From NCBI RefSeq assembly GCF_011008845.1, contig NZ_JAAIWM010000002.1, forward strand, positions 372,001-436,000: a stretch of DNA of 64,000 nucleotides. Reading direction: 5' to 3'. Every line of letters starts with the position of its first letter. The stretch's first letter is position 1. The notes below the pieces were generated by a model. It worked only from the letters and a program-made list of their open reading frames with translations, was not told the origin of the DNA and ran no database searches. The stretch comes from Bacillus mesophilus (GTDB taxonomy: Bacteria > Bacillota > Bacilli > Bacillales > SA4). The translations under genes were made by a program, and so were the position numbers. This document shows positions 30,238 through 39,420 of this stretch, piece after piece.

Positions 30238-31299
30238 CTATAAAATAATTAACTCTTTAGTAGAAAAAGATAGTGTTTGATTACCATCCTTTGTAATCAC
30301 TGTGTCATCTTCTATTCTGACTCCACCAACATTTGCAACATAGATTCCTGGTTCTACAGTAACAACCATCCCAGCCTCTAGTACCATATCGGATTTAAAG
30401 GAAAGTCCTGGTCCCTCATGAACCTCTAGACCAATTCCATGCCCAGTTGAGTGGCCAAAATATTCACCATAACCTTTTTCAGTGATATAATCTCTTGTTA
30501 ATGCATCCGCTTGTTTCCCCGTTATGCCTGGCTTAATGCCAGCCATTCCACGTAATTGAGCTTCTAGAACTACATCATATATATTTTTTAACTCTTCGCT
30601 CGGTTGTCCCACTGCTAGTGTTCTCGTTATATCAGAGCAATATCCCTTATAGTATGCACCAAAATCAAGTGTCACGAACTCTCCTGATTCAATCACCTTG
30701 TCAGAAGCAACACCATGAGGTAATGCAGAACGGTAGCCAGAAGCAACAATAATGTCAAAGGAGGAAGAAACTGCTCCTTGCTTTCTCATAAAGAATTCTA
30801 ATTCATTAGAAATCTCTATTTCTGTTTTGCCTGGGCGAATAACAGTTAAGATGTGTTCGAAAGCAGCGTCCGCTATCTCTGTTGCTTCCTTTAATATCTT
30901 AATCTCAGAGTCAGTCTTAATCAAGCGTAACTTTTCAATAACACCTGATAAAGGTACCAATTCTGCCTTAATAGATGTTTGATAAGATTTGTATGTACTA
31001 AATGTCACATGATCTTCCTCAAAGCCAAGACGTTTGATGCCAAGTTTTTCTACTTGATTTGCAACTTCTTCAATGATAGCTGCTTTATGTTGAACAATTT
31101 CAAATCCTTCTAGTTGATTTTCTGCTTGTTCCACATATCTAAAGTCTGTAATAAACACAGCCTTTTCCCGAGAAATAATAGCGACACCAGCTGTACCAGT
31201 AAAGTTGGTCATATATCGACGGTTGTAGCTACTTGTGATTAGAATCCCATCAACATCGTGTTCTTGAAAATGGTTGCGAAGTTTTTCAATTTTTGACAT
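30238..31299 (-). CDS. pepQ: M24 family Xaa-Pro peptidase (YqhT)
   Basis: The 353-residue protein has an N-terminal creatinase-like domain (1-125) and a pita-bread metallopeptidase domain with the metal ligands in LDFGAYYKGYCSDITR, GHSTGHGIGLEVHE and TVEPGIY. It should remove N-terminal residues before proline or split X-Pro dipeptides. It overlaps aroQ by 14 bp. Confidence 0.92.
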   Translation of the reverse strand: MSKIEKLRNHFQEHDVDGILITSSYNRRYMTNFTGTAGVAIISREKAVFITDFRYVEQAENQLEGFEIVQHKAAIIEEVANQVEKLGIKRLGFEEDHVTFSTYKSYQTSIKAELVPLSGVIEKLRLIKTDSEIKILKEATEIADAAFEHILTVIRPGKTEIEISNELEFFMRKQGAVSSSFDIIVASGYRSALPHGVASDKVIESGEFVTLDFGAYYKGYCSDITRTLAVGQPSEELKNIYDVVLEAQLRGMAGIKPGITGKQADALTRDYITEKGYGEYFGHSTGHGIGLEVHEGPGLSFKSDMVLEAGMVVTVEPGIYVANVGGVRIEDDTVITKDGNQTLSFSTKELIIL

Positions 31300-31747
31300 G
31301 CGTAATTTCCTCCCCTAATCTCTCTTTTAAAGCTAATAAGGCTAAATGATATCCCAACACTCCCAATCCAACAATTTGCCCATTAGTAACTGGAGCGATC
31401 ACTGACTGATGACGGAACTCCTCACGAGCATGAATATTGGAAATATGTACTTCTATTACCGGCTTAGAAATGCTAGCAATTGCATCTCGAATGGCATAAC
31501 TATAGTGTGTATAGGCACCCGGATTTATAATAATACCGTCAACAGTTGAATCTGCTTCATGAATGTGATCAATTAGTTCCCCTTCATGATTTGATTGGAA
31601 ACAAACCAATTCTAATTCATGCTGATTGGCTAATGTATGTAAATCCTTTTCTAAATCTTCTAATGTAACGTTTCCATAGGTGTCCGGCTCACGTGTGCCT
31701 AATCGGTTTAGATTAGGACCATTCAATAAGAGAATATGCTTTCTCAT
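31286..31747 (-). CDS. aroQ: Type II 3-dehydroquinate dehydratase (YqhS)
   Basis: The 153-residue enzyme makes 3-dehydroshikimate in aromatic amino acid synthesis. The N-terminal LLNGPNLNRLGTREPDTYG carries the catalytic Arg/Tyr loop, INPGAYTHYSYAIRDA the substrate-binding His region, and EVHISNIHAREEFRHQS the second conserved block. Another shikimate gene, aroK, lies 18 kb away in this window. Confidence 0.95.
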   Translation of the reverse strand: MRKHILLLNGPNLNRLGTREPDTYGNVTLEDLEKDLHTLANQHELELVCFQSNHEGELIDHIHEADSTVDGIIINPGAYTHYSYAIRDAIASISKPVIEVHISNIHAREEFRHQSVIAPVTNGQIVGLGVLGYHLALLALKERLGEEITHVKN

Positions 31748-31817
31748 TTAGCAAGCTCCTTACTATTTTTTGCAATATTTAAAAATAGAATGTTCAATGA
31801 ACATTCTATCATATGTC

Positions 31818-32333
31818 CTATTCTTTTGAATAGTTCGGTTCTTCCTTGACAATCAACTGGGCTGCTTCAAAGGAGATTGAGTACCCTATAAATGTTCCGT
31901 ATAAAATAAATAAGCAAAGAGACGTTACAATTGTGTTTAGGTCCAACTTTCTAATAGGATCAATACTTGGAAAGATTGGGTTTAGTACAAAAAAGACTAT
32001 TCCCCATAAAAGGAGCCCAAACAAAATACCAATCCAGAACTTATCAAACTTTTTCAGTGTTGCCATATAACCAAATGCCACCAAAATAGAAATTAGTCCG
32101 AGTAGAAAAATGGCAATAAATTGGCCTAGTACCCCACTCTTCCAATCTCCAATTGTCCAAGGTTCTAAAATAACATTCGGTGGTACCTTCGTAAAACTAA
32201 AAATATAGGCTCCATACCCAAGTAAACTCCAAAAAACACCACCAAATAAACCAGTAATAGCCGTTCTAGCTCCAGGAGAGATCGGTTGTTCAATTTGATT
32301 TTGTTCTAACTTTTTTTCTTCTTCCACGATCAT
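31818..32333 (-). CDS. yqhR: YqhR family membrane protein
   Basis: The 171-residue protein has four hydrophobic segments (about 25-47, 68-92, 101-122, 135-158) and short charged ends. Position next to aroQ and length match YqhR of B. subtilis; function unknown. The ATG at 32333 sits very close to ggaggtgg; a GTG two codons later has better spacing. yqhQ, its usual neighbour, is absent. Confidence 0.85.
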   Translation of the reverse strand: MIVEEEKKLEQNQIEQPISPGARTAITGLFGGVFWSLLGYGAYIFSFTKVPPNVILEPWTIGDWKSGVLGQFIAIFLLGLISILVAFGYMATLKKFDKFWIGILFGLLLWGIVFFVLNPIFPSIDPIRKLDLNTIVTSLCLFILYGTFIGYSISFEAAQLIVKEEPNYSKE

Positions 32334-32656
32334 CCACCTCCACTAGTAGTATTTCCACATAGCCCAATTATATGAAGAAGTTTTTCCAAATTAGTGTCTA
32401 TGCCTGTTATATTTTGTCTATAATAGTGAAAGTTATAAATAATAAGGCTTCTTCTAGAGGTTTTATGAACTTTCAAGTAGAATAAGTTATATGCCACTAG
32501 TTGTTTTCAACGCACCGTTGAAAGCTAGCGAATGATATAAAGAAGCAAAAATGAAGGAAGCTTCACAAAAATTGTTTTAAAAATGACAACATCTCATTTT
32601 AAGTTACATATTGTAAGTAATAATAACGCTCGCTTTTCGTTTAGGAGGTGCTGAAT
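32334..32656. other. Divergent gap between yqhR and the SA1362-like gene
   Basis: This AT-rich gap must hold promoters in both directions. A TATAAT lies at 32419-32424 on the plus strand but without a good -35. A perfect 8-bp hairpin (TTTCAACG / CGTTGAAA, loop CAC) lies at 32505-32523 in what would be a long leader. yqhQ would occupy this position in B. subtilis; no trace is seen. Confidence 0.4.
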
Positions 32657-33010
32657 GTGAAACCAAAAACGCGTCAGATTATTTTTATCTCTGTTATCAG
32701 CTTAGCAGCAGTTGGATTTTTAACCACATTAACTACAGACCCTATGCAGTTGGTTAAAATGGTTGGATTCGCTATTCTTTTTGCCGCCATTATATTTTTC
32801 GTATTTAGATATATACAAAGAAGAAATGGTACGAACTGGTCTGACTATTCTCGCTATAGAAAGGCCGCTATTCAATCAAAGAAACGTTTTAAAGCTCAGC
32901 AAGGAAAAAAACCAGTTCCACCTTCAAACTTCAAACGAAAAAGCAATTCCCACCTTACTGTGATTGAAGGTAAGAAAAACAACAAAAAGAAAAATCGAGC
33001 ACTTCATTAG
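32657..33010 (+). CDS. SA1362-family membrane protein (YqhP-like)
   Basis: The 117-residue protein has two hydrophobic segments (about 7-27 and 32-53) and a long, strongly basic C-terminal tail rich in Lys, Arg and Asn. It matches the SA1362/YqhP family, of unknown function, both in topology and in its place next to yqhO. The frame opens at 32648, but the GTG at 32657 stands eight bases after aggagg and is the better start. Confidence 0.8.
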   Translation: MKPKTRQIIFISVISLAAVGFLTTLTTDPMQLVKMVGFAILFAAIIFFVFRYIQRRNGTNWSDYSRYRKAAIQSKKRFKAQQGKKPVPPSNFKRKSNSHLTVIEGKKNNKKKNRALH

Positions 33011-33029
33011 AAGGAGCTCGGTTTTTTTT
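32996..33029 (+). terminator. Terminator after the SA1362-like gene
   Basis: Stem CGAGC-ACTTC / GAAGG-AGCTCG (with a small internal bulge) followed by eight T residues; it overlaps the stop codon. Confidence 0.75.
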
Positions 33030-33062
33030 CCTATAAAAAGCGTAGCTCGCGACCCGGTAGAC

Positions 33063-33947
33063 TTAGTAAGACCAATTCTTTAAAAAAACTTCCGCCTTTT
33101 TATAACCAGCTTGAATAAGTTCAGTTTTTTGTTCTATATTCAAACTAAACTCCCTTGCATAGGTCTGATTAACTGGTATAAAGATGATATTTTGTTCGAC
33201 ACTCCTAGATACATATCTTAGGTCATGTGCATCCATCATGGTTTCAAATAGTGCTTTAAAAAGATCAATACTATTCTTTATTTGATTTTTCTCCCGCTTA
33301 TTGACATGAGGGCTTAGTTGTATTCCAAGTAAAGGTCGTTTGTTCTCATTTCTAGTTTCTTGAAAGAGCCACAAGGGAAAATTACTGAGCAATGCCCCGT
33401 CCACAATGAAAGGACTATCTTTTTTCTTACCAAGCTTTACTGGTTCAAAGAAATAAGGAATACCAGCACTCATTCTAAGTGCTTTGGCAATCGGAAAGTC
33501 ACCTGGCTCATACCCATATCTCGAAAGATCATCTGGGAATACAATCATTCTTCCGTTCGTTATATCTGAGGCAACAATCCTTAACCTTTCAGGAGGTAAG
33601 TCACTAAACACACGGACATTCTTGGCAAGTAGCTTATCCTCGATCCACTTCTCTAACTCTTCACCTTTGTATAATCCAAGTCTCCAATACAAAAGGATCC
33701 ATTTGGTAAATGCTTCTGGAAACCAAGTGTTTCTCGGATCCATAAACTTCTGTAAATCTACTTCTTCCATAAGCTCTTGAATCTCAGTACCTCGATAACC
33801 TACGGCTAAAAAAGCTGCTAAAATGGATCCAGCACTGGTACCCGCCATCCTAACAAAGGTGTGACCACGGTCTTCTATTGCTTGTATGGCCCCAATTAAT
33901 GCATATCCCTTAATTCCTCCACCAGAAAATACACCATCAATCTTCAC
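33063..33947 (-). CDS. yqhO: Patatin-like phospholipase family protein YqhO
   Basis: The 294-residue protein has the patatin hallmarks: glycine-rich oxyanion loop GGGIKG at residues 9-14, nucleophile serine in GTSAGS near residue 39, and the catalytic Asp in VDGALLSNFP. It should hydrolyse acyl esters of lipids; the natural substrate is unknown. No signal peptide. Position matches yqhO. Confidence 0.92.
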   Translation of the reverse strand: MKIDGVFSGGGIKGYALIGAIQAIEDRGHTFVRMAGTSAGSILAAFLAVGYRGTEIQELMEEVDLQKFMDPRNTWFPEAFTKWILLYWRLGLYKGEELEKWIEDKLLAKNVRVFSDLPPERLRIVASDITNGRMIVFPDDLSRYGYEPGDFPIAKALRMSAGIPYFFEPVKLGKKKDSPFIVDGALLSNFPLWLFQETRNENKRPLLGIQLSPHVNKREKNQIKNSIDLFKALFETMMDAHDLRYVSRSVEQNIIFIPVNQTYAREFSLNIEQKTELIQAGYKKAEVFLKNWSY

Positions 33948-34135
33948 CTACTCACCTCACCTCAACAACCTCTACTGATACTTACTAAATTGTTAAGGAT
34001 TTTATTATTATAAAATTCATAAGAGGACATACGTTTAGTCTATTTAAATTCTTTATCCACAAGAGAAAGAGACCTAGTTTCCTAAGTCTCTTCTGTGTTC
34101 AGATATAATAAGCAGTTTACATCTTAGCTCGCTAC

Positions 34136-35161
34136 TTACGTAAAGTACTGAATTTCTGCATTAGGGAAAAATTCATGAATATAGCGCCTTAAAGTCGTCT
34201 CTATATCGGCCGCTTCTTCGTTTTGGTATACGTATTTCCCAATTCCATAACGTCCCCATTTATATTTCCGCTTTGTTTCATCCATCTCAAGCTTTGACTT
34301 GGGATAGCGTTTTTGAATGACGTTTTTGGCAGGCTTAGTAAAACGGTGCTGAATAAGTTCGAAGGTTAACCCTTCTAGATTAATTCCCTGCAATGAGTCA
34401 TATAAACGCTGGAATAGCTCTAGATACCCCTCTTGCCACCCATCATGCATATAAATGGGTGCGACTATAAATCCAAGTGGATAGTCCGCATTGGCTACTT
34501 TTCGTGCTGCCTCTATCCTTTCTTCAAAAGAAGACGTACCGGGCTCAAAATTTTTAATAACATATCGGGAGTTTACACTAAAGCGGAAGCGAGTCCTGCC
34601 GTTATGCTTTGCATCAAGTAGGTGATCAACATGCTGATATTTTGTTACAAATCTTAATTGTCCAAAATCTGTTTGCCCCATAAACTCAATTGTTTTCTTA
34701 AGAGAATGGGTTAGGTGATCGATACCTACGATGTCAGAGGTACAGGCTGCTTCAAATCGTGTAATCTCAGGTGCACGTTCTTTCATATACTTTTCTGCTT
34801 GTTCAAAGATGTCCTCTAAGTTTACATAGGTTCTAATATAGGGCTTACTTCCTAAGGTCGTCTGAAGATAACAATAATGACAATGCCCCATACAACCTGT
34901 TGCTAATGGTATGGCATACTCTGCTGATGGTTTTGATGTATCAAATTTTAAGGTTTTACGAATTCCGACTACGAGTGTTGATTTAGCATTTCGATATTGC
35001 TGCAGGTCATTTTCACCGGGAATACCGCGTACTTGATTGTGTGAGGTGGTTTCCCTAATTTCTAATCCCATCTTTTCGAATTTATCTTTAAGCTCTTTTC
35101 CTAATGGATATTCAAGAGCCTTCGGTTCAAAATAGACTAACTGTGGAACAAACGCCTTCAT
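34136..35161 (-). CDS. splB: Spore photoproduct lyase
   Basis: SplB repairs the thymine dimer formed in UV-irradiated spores, using a radical-SAM mechanism. The 341-residue protein has the iron-sulfur cluster motif CMGHCHYC (Cys90, 94, 97) and the hydrogen-donating Cys140 in AACTSD, matching B. subtilis numbering almost exactly. The frame opens at 35170 with GTG, but the ATG at 35161 has gaggtg eight bases before it. In B. subtilis this gene lies elsewhere. Confidence 0.97.
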   Translation of the reverse strand: MKAFVPQLVYFEPKALEYPLGKELKDKFEKMGLEIRETTSHNQVRGIPGENDLQQYRNAKSTLVVGIRKTLKFDTSKPSAEYAIPLATGCMGHCHYCYLQTTLGSKPYIRTYVNLEDIFEQAEKYMKERAPEITRFEAACTSDIVGIDHLTHSLKKTIEFMGQTDFGQLRFVTKYQHVDHLLDAKHNGRTRFRFSVNSRYVIKNFEPGTSSFEERIEAARKVANADYPLGFIVAPIYMHDGWQEGYLELFQRLYDSLQGINLEGLTFELIQHRFTKPAKNVIQKRYPKSKLEMDETKRKYKWGRYGIGKYVYQNEEAADIETTLRRYIHEFFPNAEIQYFT

Positions 35162-35221
35162 TATTTTCACCTCTAATCATTACATTGCTGTTAGTATAAG
35201 CAAAAGACCTCGTAAAGATAG

Positions 35222-35259
35222 AAAAGGGATGAGACCAATTCATGGTTCTCATCCCTTTT
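35222..35259. terminator. Terminator after nrdJ
   Basis: Stem of 16 bp (AAAAGGGATGAGACCA with TGGTTCTCATCCCTTTT, one bulged T) with an A run on one side and T run on the other; it ends the nrdJ transcript. Confidence 0.88.
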
Positions 35260-35272
35260 TATGTCTATTGGA

Positions 35273-36403
35273 TTAAAGTCCGCATCGTAATTGAGCGCCG
35301 CAATCCGTACACGTATTACATCCACCGATTTCTTCAACAGTACCTTGTCTACATACTGGACAAGTGTCACCAACTTCTGAACCATAGGTAACAGTTGTTG
35401 AACGTAGATCTTGGATCGTATCAACAAGTACTACAGGCTTTTTCTTTTCTTCCTCAGCTGGGAACAATTCCTGTTGTTCTTCATCAAAGGTATTTTCTTC
35501 AGCTTTGAGAGTAAGTACTTGTGCATCACGGCTACCATCTACATAAACAGTTCCGCCTTTTGCACCACCCTTATAGAGTCGCTCATATACCTTTTCTACT
35601 TGTTCGACTGTATATCCACGCGGGGCATTTACCGTCTTACTAATAGAGCTATCAATCCATCTCTGAATGACACATTGAGTGTCAGCATGTGCTTCTGTCG
35701 ATAATTCCATTGCTGAAATAAACCAATGTGGTAGGTTGTTTGGATCTGCTTCTGGATTTTTGTCCAGGTATTCTTGTACGATATCAGCTTTTACTTCAAT
35801 GAACTTACCTAAACGACCGCTACGGAAGTAAGAGAAGGAGAAGTAAGGCTCTAATCCGGTGGAAACTCCGACCATGGTCCCAGTGCTGCCCGTAGGAGCA
35901 ACAGTCAGTAAGTGTGAATTTCTAATTCCATATTCTTTAATACTTTGTCTAATATCTTCAGGCATTTTTTTCATAAAGCCTGTTTCTGTGAATGCTTGAC
36001 GCAGGCGATTAGTAGTACCATGATCATCACCTGTAAGGAACGGGAAGCTCCCTTTTTCCTTAGCTAGTTCTACAGAAGCCCGGTAAGCTGTTGTTGCAAT
36101 CTCTTCAAAGACTGCATTAACTAACTCATTACCTTCTTCGGAACCGTATTCTGTTTCACAATAAATTAGTAGGTCATGTAGACCCATTACTCCTAAGCCT
36201 ACTCGACGTTCCCCAAGAGCTTGCTTCTTATTTTCCTCAAGGAAATAAGGAGTTGCATCAATTACGTTGTCCTGCATACGAACGCCAACTTCAACTGTTT
36301 GACGCAGCTTATCAAAGTTAACTGTTTTAGTGTCTTTGTTTGCCATTTCAGCAAGATTAACCGCAGCAAGGTTACAAACTGAGAATGGTGCTAGTGGTTG
36401 TTC
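35273..36403 (-). CDS. nrdJ: Ribonucleotide reductase NrdJ, C-terminal exon
   Basis: This exon encodes 376 residues beginning EQPLAPFSVCNLAAVNL, directly continuing the NPCG that ends the first exon, and containing PTGSTGTMVGVSTGLEP and a C-terminal cysteine-rich tail (CPVCRQG...CNTCTDCGAQLRC) thought to re-reduce the active site. Together the exons give an 856-residue coenzyme-B12-dependent (class II) reductase that makes deoxynucleotides without oxygen or a radical-storing partner. The TTG just before the Glu codon belongs to the intron and is not a start. Confidence 0.95.
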   Translation of the reverse strand, partial: EQPLAPFSVCNLAAVNLAEMANKDTKTVNFDKLRQTVEVGVRMQDNVIDATPYFLEENKKQALGERRVGLGVMGLHDLLIYCETEYGSEEGNELVNAVFEEIATTAYRASVELAKEKGSFPFLTGDDHGTTNRLRQAFTETGFMKKMPEDIRQSIKEYGIRNSHLLTVAPTGSTGTMVGVSTGLEPYFSFSYFRSGRLGKFIEVKADIVQEYLDKNPEADPNNLPHWFISAMELSTEAHADTQCVIQRWIDSSISKTVNAPRGYTVEQVEKVYERLYKGGAKGGTVYVDGSRDAQVLTLKAEENTFDEEQQELFPAEEEKKKPVVLVDTIQDLRSTTVTYGSEVGDTCPVCRQGTVEEIGGCNTCTDCGAQLRCGL

Positions 36404-37619
36404 CAATTTGTTATCGTAAAGGCTTTTTATCCTCTACTTCTTACAGTTCGTTTTCCTGTAAGTTCAGCATATCTTTTCATTACAAACCTTTTTCATAAAC
36501 ATAATAAGTTCTTTTCTACCACGGTCTTCACCAAACACGGCTTTTGATATTACTCTAAAGTCCTTTACTCCAAATAGCTTCTGAATATCATCTACCAGTG
36601 GAGTTAATGTTGTTTTTATTTTATTTAAAGGCGTTTCAGATACAGTTTTCTTATTTGTGATTGACCACTGGATAATGTATTCCTTTATGTCTTGATGGAT
36701 AGTTTTTCTCTTTTCCACATACCGTTCAGTTGCTTTTATAATAGCAAACTTTCCCGAACATAACTGACTACAAAATCTCTGTGAAGATGTTATCAGGACC
36801 TGAAATTCCTTAGTACATCCTTCGCACAGTCTATTCTCCCTCGGGACTTTGATATAACCCTTCTTTATTCCACTTTTTCTTAAACCAGCCTGCATTCTTC
36901 TTCTAGCCTCGCTATCAGAAGACCACAATCGTTTTGTATGTTCTCCGATTTTTTTCTTGGCACTCACACTGTGTTTAAGGTTGTAATGACCGTTATGCTC
37001 ACCAAATGTAGCTTTGTTAATGGATGTATCTTTTGACTTAATCCATTGCGAGATAACCGAGTTTAAGGAGAATGGTAAAGGTCTATATAACTCCAACAGT
37101 TCTTCGTAAGAGAGAAGTTCACAATCAATCTTGTACCTTTCTTTGATACTATTTAATGCCTTTTTAGCCTCTGCCTTAGCTTCAATATTTCTGGACTTTA
37201 TTTCAACTATCTTTATGAGTTTACCGTTTTGGTCGTAGAAAAAGAAATCTGGTTTATATTGTTTAAATCCTAGATCAAAGGTGTGATCCTCATAACCCCA
37301 TGGTATGAAGTAATAGTCAAGGTACATAGCGTAAGCGAATTCGTATGAGCTTCTTAAATAGTGCCCGTTATATAAGCCTGCATATCCCCTATTCACTAAG
37401 ATCACCTCTATACCATATAATATTATTTGGAATCTCCTTATAGGATTCTAGTTTGTAATGTTGCGGCCTCGTGGATTCATTATAGTCTGCATAATGCAGG
37501 ATCAGAATCTATGCGTTGCCCCTGACTAAAGTTTTACCTTTAGCCTTCGGTTCGGATTCCCATCTCAGGCTCCCCGCTTTATTCCGCAATTTTTAACGTG
37601 AGGCAAACTAAGCGACCAT
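36404..37619 (-). mobile_element. Group I intron in nrdJ with encoded endonuclease
   Basis: A 1216-nt insert splits nrdJ between NPCG and EQPL. The upstream exon ends in U and the intron ends in G, as group I splicing requires. Exon bases CGTGTGGT pair with the guide GCCTCACG at 37597-37604, giving a P1 helix with one U-U mismatch and the diagnostic terminal U-G pair at the splice site. The next 150 nt hold core-like segments, including a P8-type hairpin at 37487-37499 and a downstream P7-like strand at 37478-37486; a P9-like hairpin lies at 36440-36462. Core helix names are my reading, not a model result. Without splicing the first exon ends three codons into the intron (MVA, stop). Confidence 0.92.
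36464..37396 (-). CDS. Intron-encoded PD-(D/E)XK homing endonuclease
   Basis: The 310-residue protein starts with a segment typical of intron endonucleases (LRSSYEFAYAMYLDYY) and a PD-(D/E)XK active site: Pro49-Asp50, then Glu65 and Lys67 in VEIKSR. The middle (about 128-175; HYNLKHSVSAKKKIGEH) resembles NUMOD3-type DNA-binding modules, and Cys191, 194, 209 and 213 could bind zinc. It should cut intron-less nrdJ to spread the intron. Start chosen at GTG 37396 after agaggtga; a GTG three codons upstream is possible. The ORF is intact. Confidence 0.85.
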   Translation of the reverse strand: MNRGYAGLYNGHYLRSSYEFAYAMYLDYYFIPWGYEDHTFDLGFKQYKPDFFFYDQNGKLIKIVEIKSRNIEAKAEAKKALNSIKERYKIDCELLSYEELLELYRPLPFSLNSVISQWIKSKDTSINKATFGEHNGHYNLKHSVSAKKKIGEHTKRLWSSDSEARRRMQAGLRKSGIKKGYIKVPRENRLCEGCTKEFQVLITSSQRFCSQLCSGKFAIIKATERYVEKRKTIHQDIKEYIIQWSITNKKTVSETPLNKIKTTLTPLVDDIQKLFGVKDFRVISKAVFGEDRGRKELIMFMKKVCNEKIC

Positions 37620-39059
37620 ACCACACGGATTTGTTGCAACAACTTTCTGTCCATACGCTTGTGCATTTGTCATATCATTCGCGTTATCGATAAAGAAAAT
37701 TCCAGGCTCTGCCGAGTATGTTGCACAAATATTAATCAGGTTCCAAAGGTCCTTTGCTTTAATTTTGCGATATACACGAACCTTATGGCCTTGCTTTTCC
37801 CATTCTCTAACATCGCCAACTTCATGCCATGTGTCATTGTATGCCTTCATGCCTTCTGCATCATAGCTTTCTACATCAGGGAAACGCAGCTCATATTCAG
37901 CGTCATTTTCAACTGCTTGCATAAAGTCATTTGTTAAACAAATGGAGATATTGGCTCCTGTTAAGAACTCAGAGTTATGAACAGAGTATGTTCCACCTAC
38001 ACGAAGCTTTTCTTCAGCATCCTTGATAATTCTTTCACTAAACCCACCAAGGCCAGGAATATGCTTGTAGTTTGTAATTCCTTGATACATAGTCTTCTCT
38101 TGCTCAGTTAAAGGAGTGAACTTTAATTTATCTTGTGCTGCCTTTTTGATATAATCGTTATCAATATTTTCAATAAGAAAACGCAAAATTCTTGGGTTCT
38201 GCATTTTTGAAATAATAAAGTCAATGATGTCAGGATGCCAATCAGCTAACATAATCATTTGTGCGCCGCGTCTGGATCCACCCTGCTCAACAAGGTGCGT
38301 CAATTTCGCAATATCATCTAACCAAGAAACAGAACCAGAGGATTTACCGTTTACTCCTCTTGCAAGTGTGTTTCTAGGACGAAGTGTTGATCCATTCGTT
38401 CCAACACCACCACCACGACTCATAATTTCCATTACCTGTTTACGATGTTCTGATATACCTTCACGTGAATCTTTAACAAACGGCATTACATAACAGTTAA
38501 AGTACGTTACATCCGTATCAGCTCCAGCTCCGTATAATACACGCCCCGCTGGAACAAAGTTCATCGTTACAAGCTCATGATAAAACTTTTCAAACCATTC
38601 TTTTCGTTTTTCTTCCGTCTTTTCAACTGATGCAAGTCCTGTTGCATTACGTTTCGCAATTTGTTCGTAAAAAACCTCTAATGGCTTCTCAATCACATCT
38701 AAAGAACGATTGATTATCCCCGTTTCGATTTCCTCGGGCTTGTCCAATACACCTCTGTAATCTTCTTCCACTAGTACCTTAGCCATCTTCGCCTGCCAAT
38801 CGATACTAATAATGTATCCTAAACCTCTAGCTGGGAATTTAGGATCTTCTTTAATGGTAAGGACAACAAAGTCTCCCTCGCTTAACGTAATTTTCTCCGT
38901 ATCCTTGAATGTATATCGATCTAGCATAACTAAACGAGATACCCCTTTATGTGTAATGTTCATATCCTCAGTAATTGGGTGTACCTGTGGGAAAGCACGA
39001 ATATCCTCATTTAATCTTTCTACATTAATTTTGATCGTTTTTTTAAGCGCAACAGTCAA
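37620..39059 (-). CDS. nrdJ: Ribonucleotide reductase NrdJ, N-terminal exon
   Basis: This exon gives 480 residues. It has MSRGGGVGTNGSTLRPR and VSWLDDIAKLTHLVEQGGSRRGAQM, characteristic of class II reductases, the first redox cysteine in YFNCYVMPF, and ends with ATNPCG, whose Cys is the thiyl-radical residue. It starts with TTG at 39059 after gggag. Two NrdR-type boxes upstream suggest control by the global repressor NrdR. nrdJ and splB occupy the place of mntR in B. subtilis. Confidence 0.95.
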
Positions 39060-39159
39060 CTCTCACATCTCCCTTATATAAGAAACTATTCGAGTTATCT
39101 CTTTCTAGTTAAAAACTCGAATTTTCGATATTGATACCTTATCATATTTTAATTAAAAA

Positions 39160-39208
39160 TATCAATATATAGTGTGTATATTATTTTCGACAATACTACA
39201 TATTGTGA
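39160..39208 (-). promoter_or_regulatory. Two NrdR boxes upstream of nrdJ
   Basis: On the minus strand TCACAATATGTAGTAT (39193-39208) and ACACTATATATTGATA (39160-39175) match the NrdR box ACACWATATATWGTGT, with centres 33 bp apart, about three helical turns. A possible promoter, TTGTCG with TATATA 16 bp away, overlaps them. NrdR boxes come in such pairs at ribonucleotide reductase promoters. The remaining part of this 421-bp gap shows only AT-rich sequence and the lipM terminator. Confidence 0.7.
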
Positions 39209-39420
39209 TTGATGCAAATATAAAATATTTTGTCAAAAATAAAAAAAACGATATAAAAGAGATAGGATGAGAAAATTGACGAATATTGATTGATATTGAT
39301 TAATTTTGAGCTTTTTTAATCCTTGCAATCTGCTGAATCGAAATTTCTGATAGTAAGTTAATTAAAGAATGTAGGCAAAACTGATAAAAATGATTAACAT
39401 CTGTCTCAGTAAGCCCAACA

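Noticed and set aside
29991..30248. Plus-strand ORF of 85 codons over repeat B
   Set aside because: Chance opening in a GC-rich repeat; no support for translation.
35273..39059. nrdJ as a frameshifted or transposon-broken pseudogene
   Set aside because: Both halves are intact and joining U at 37620 to G at 36403 restores the NPCGEQPL motif exactly, with a proper P1 helix; splicing explains the break.
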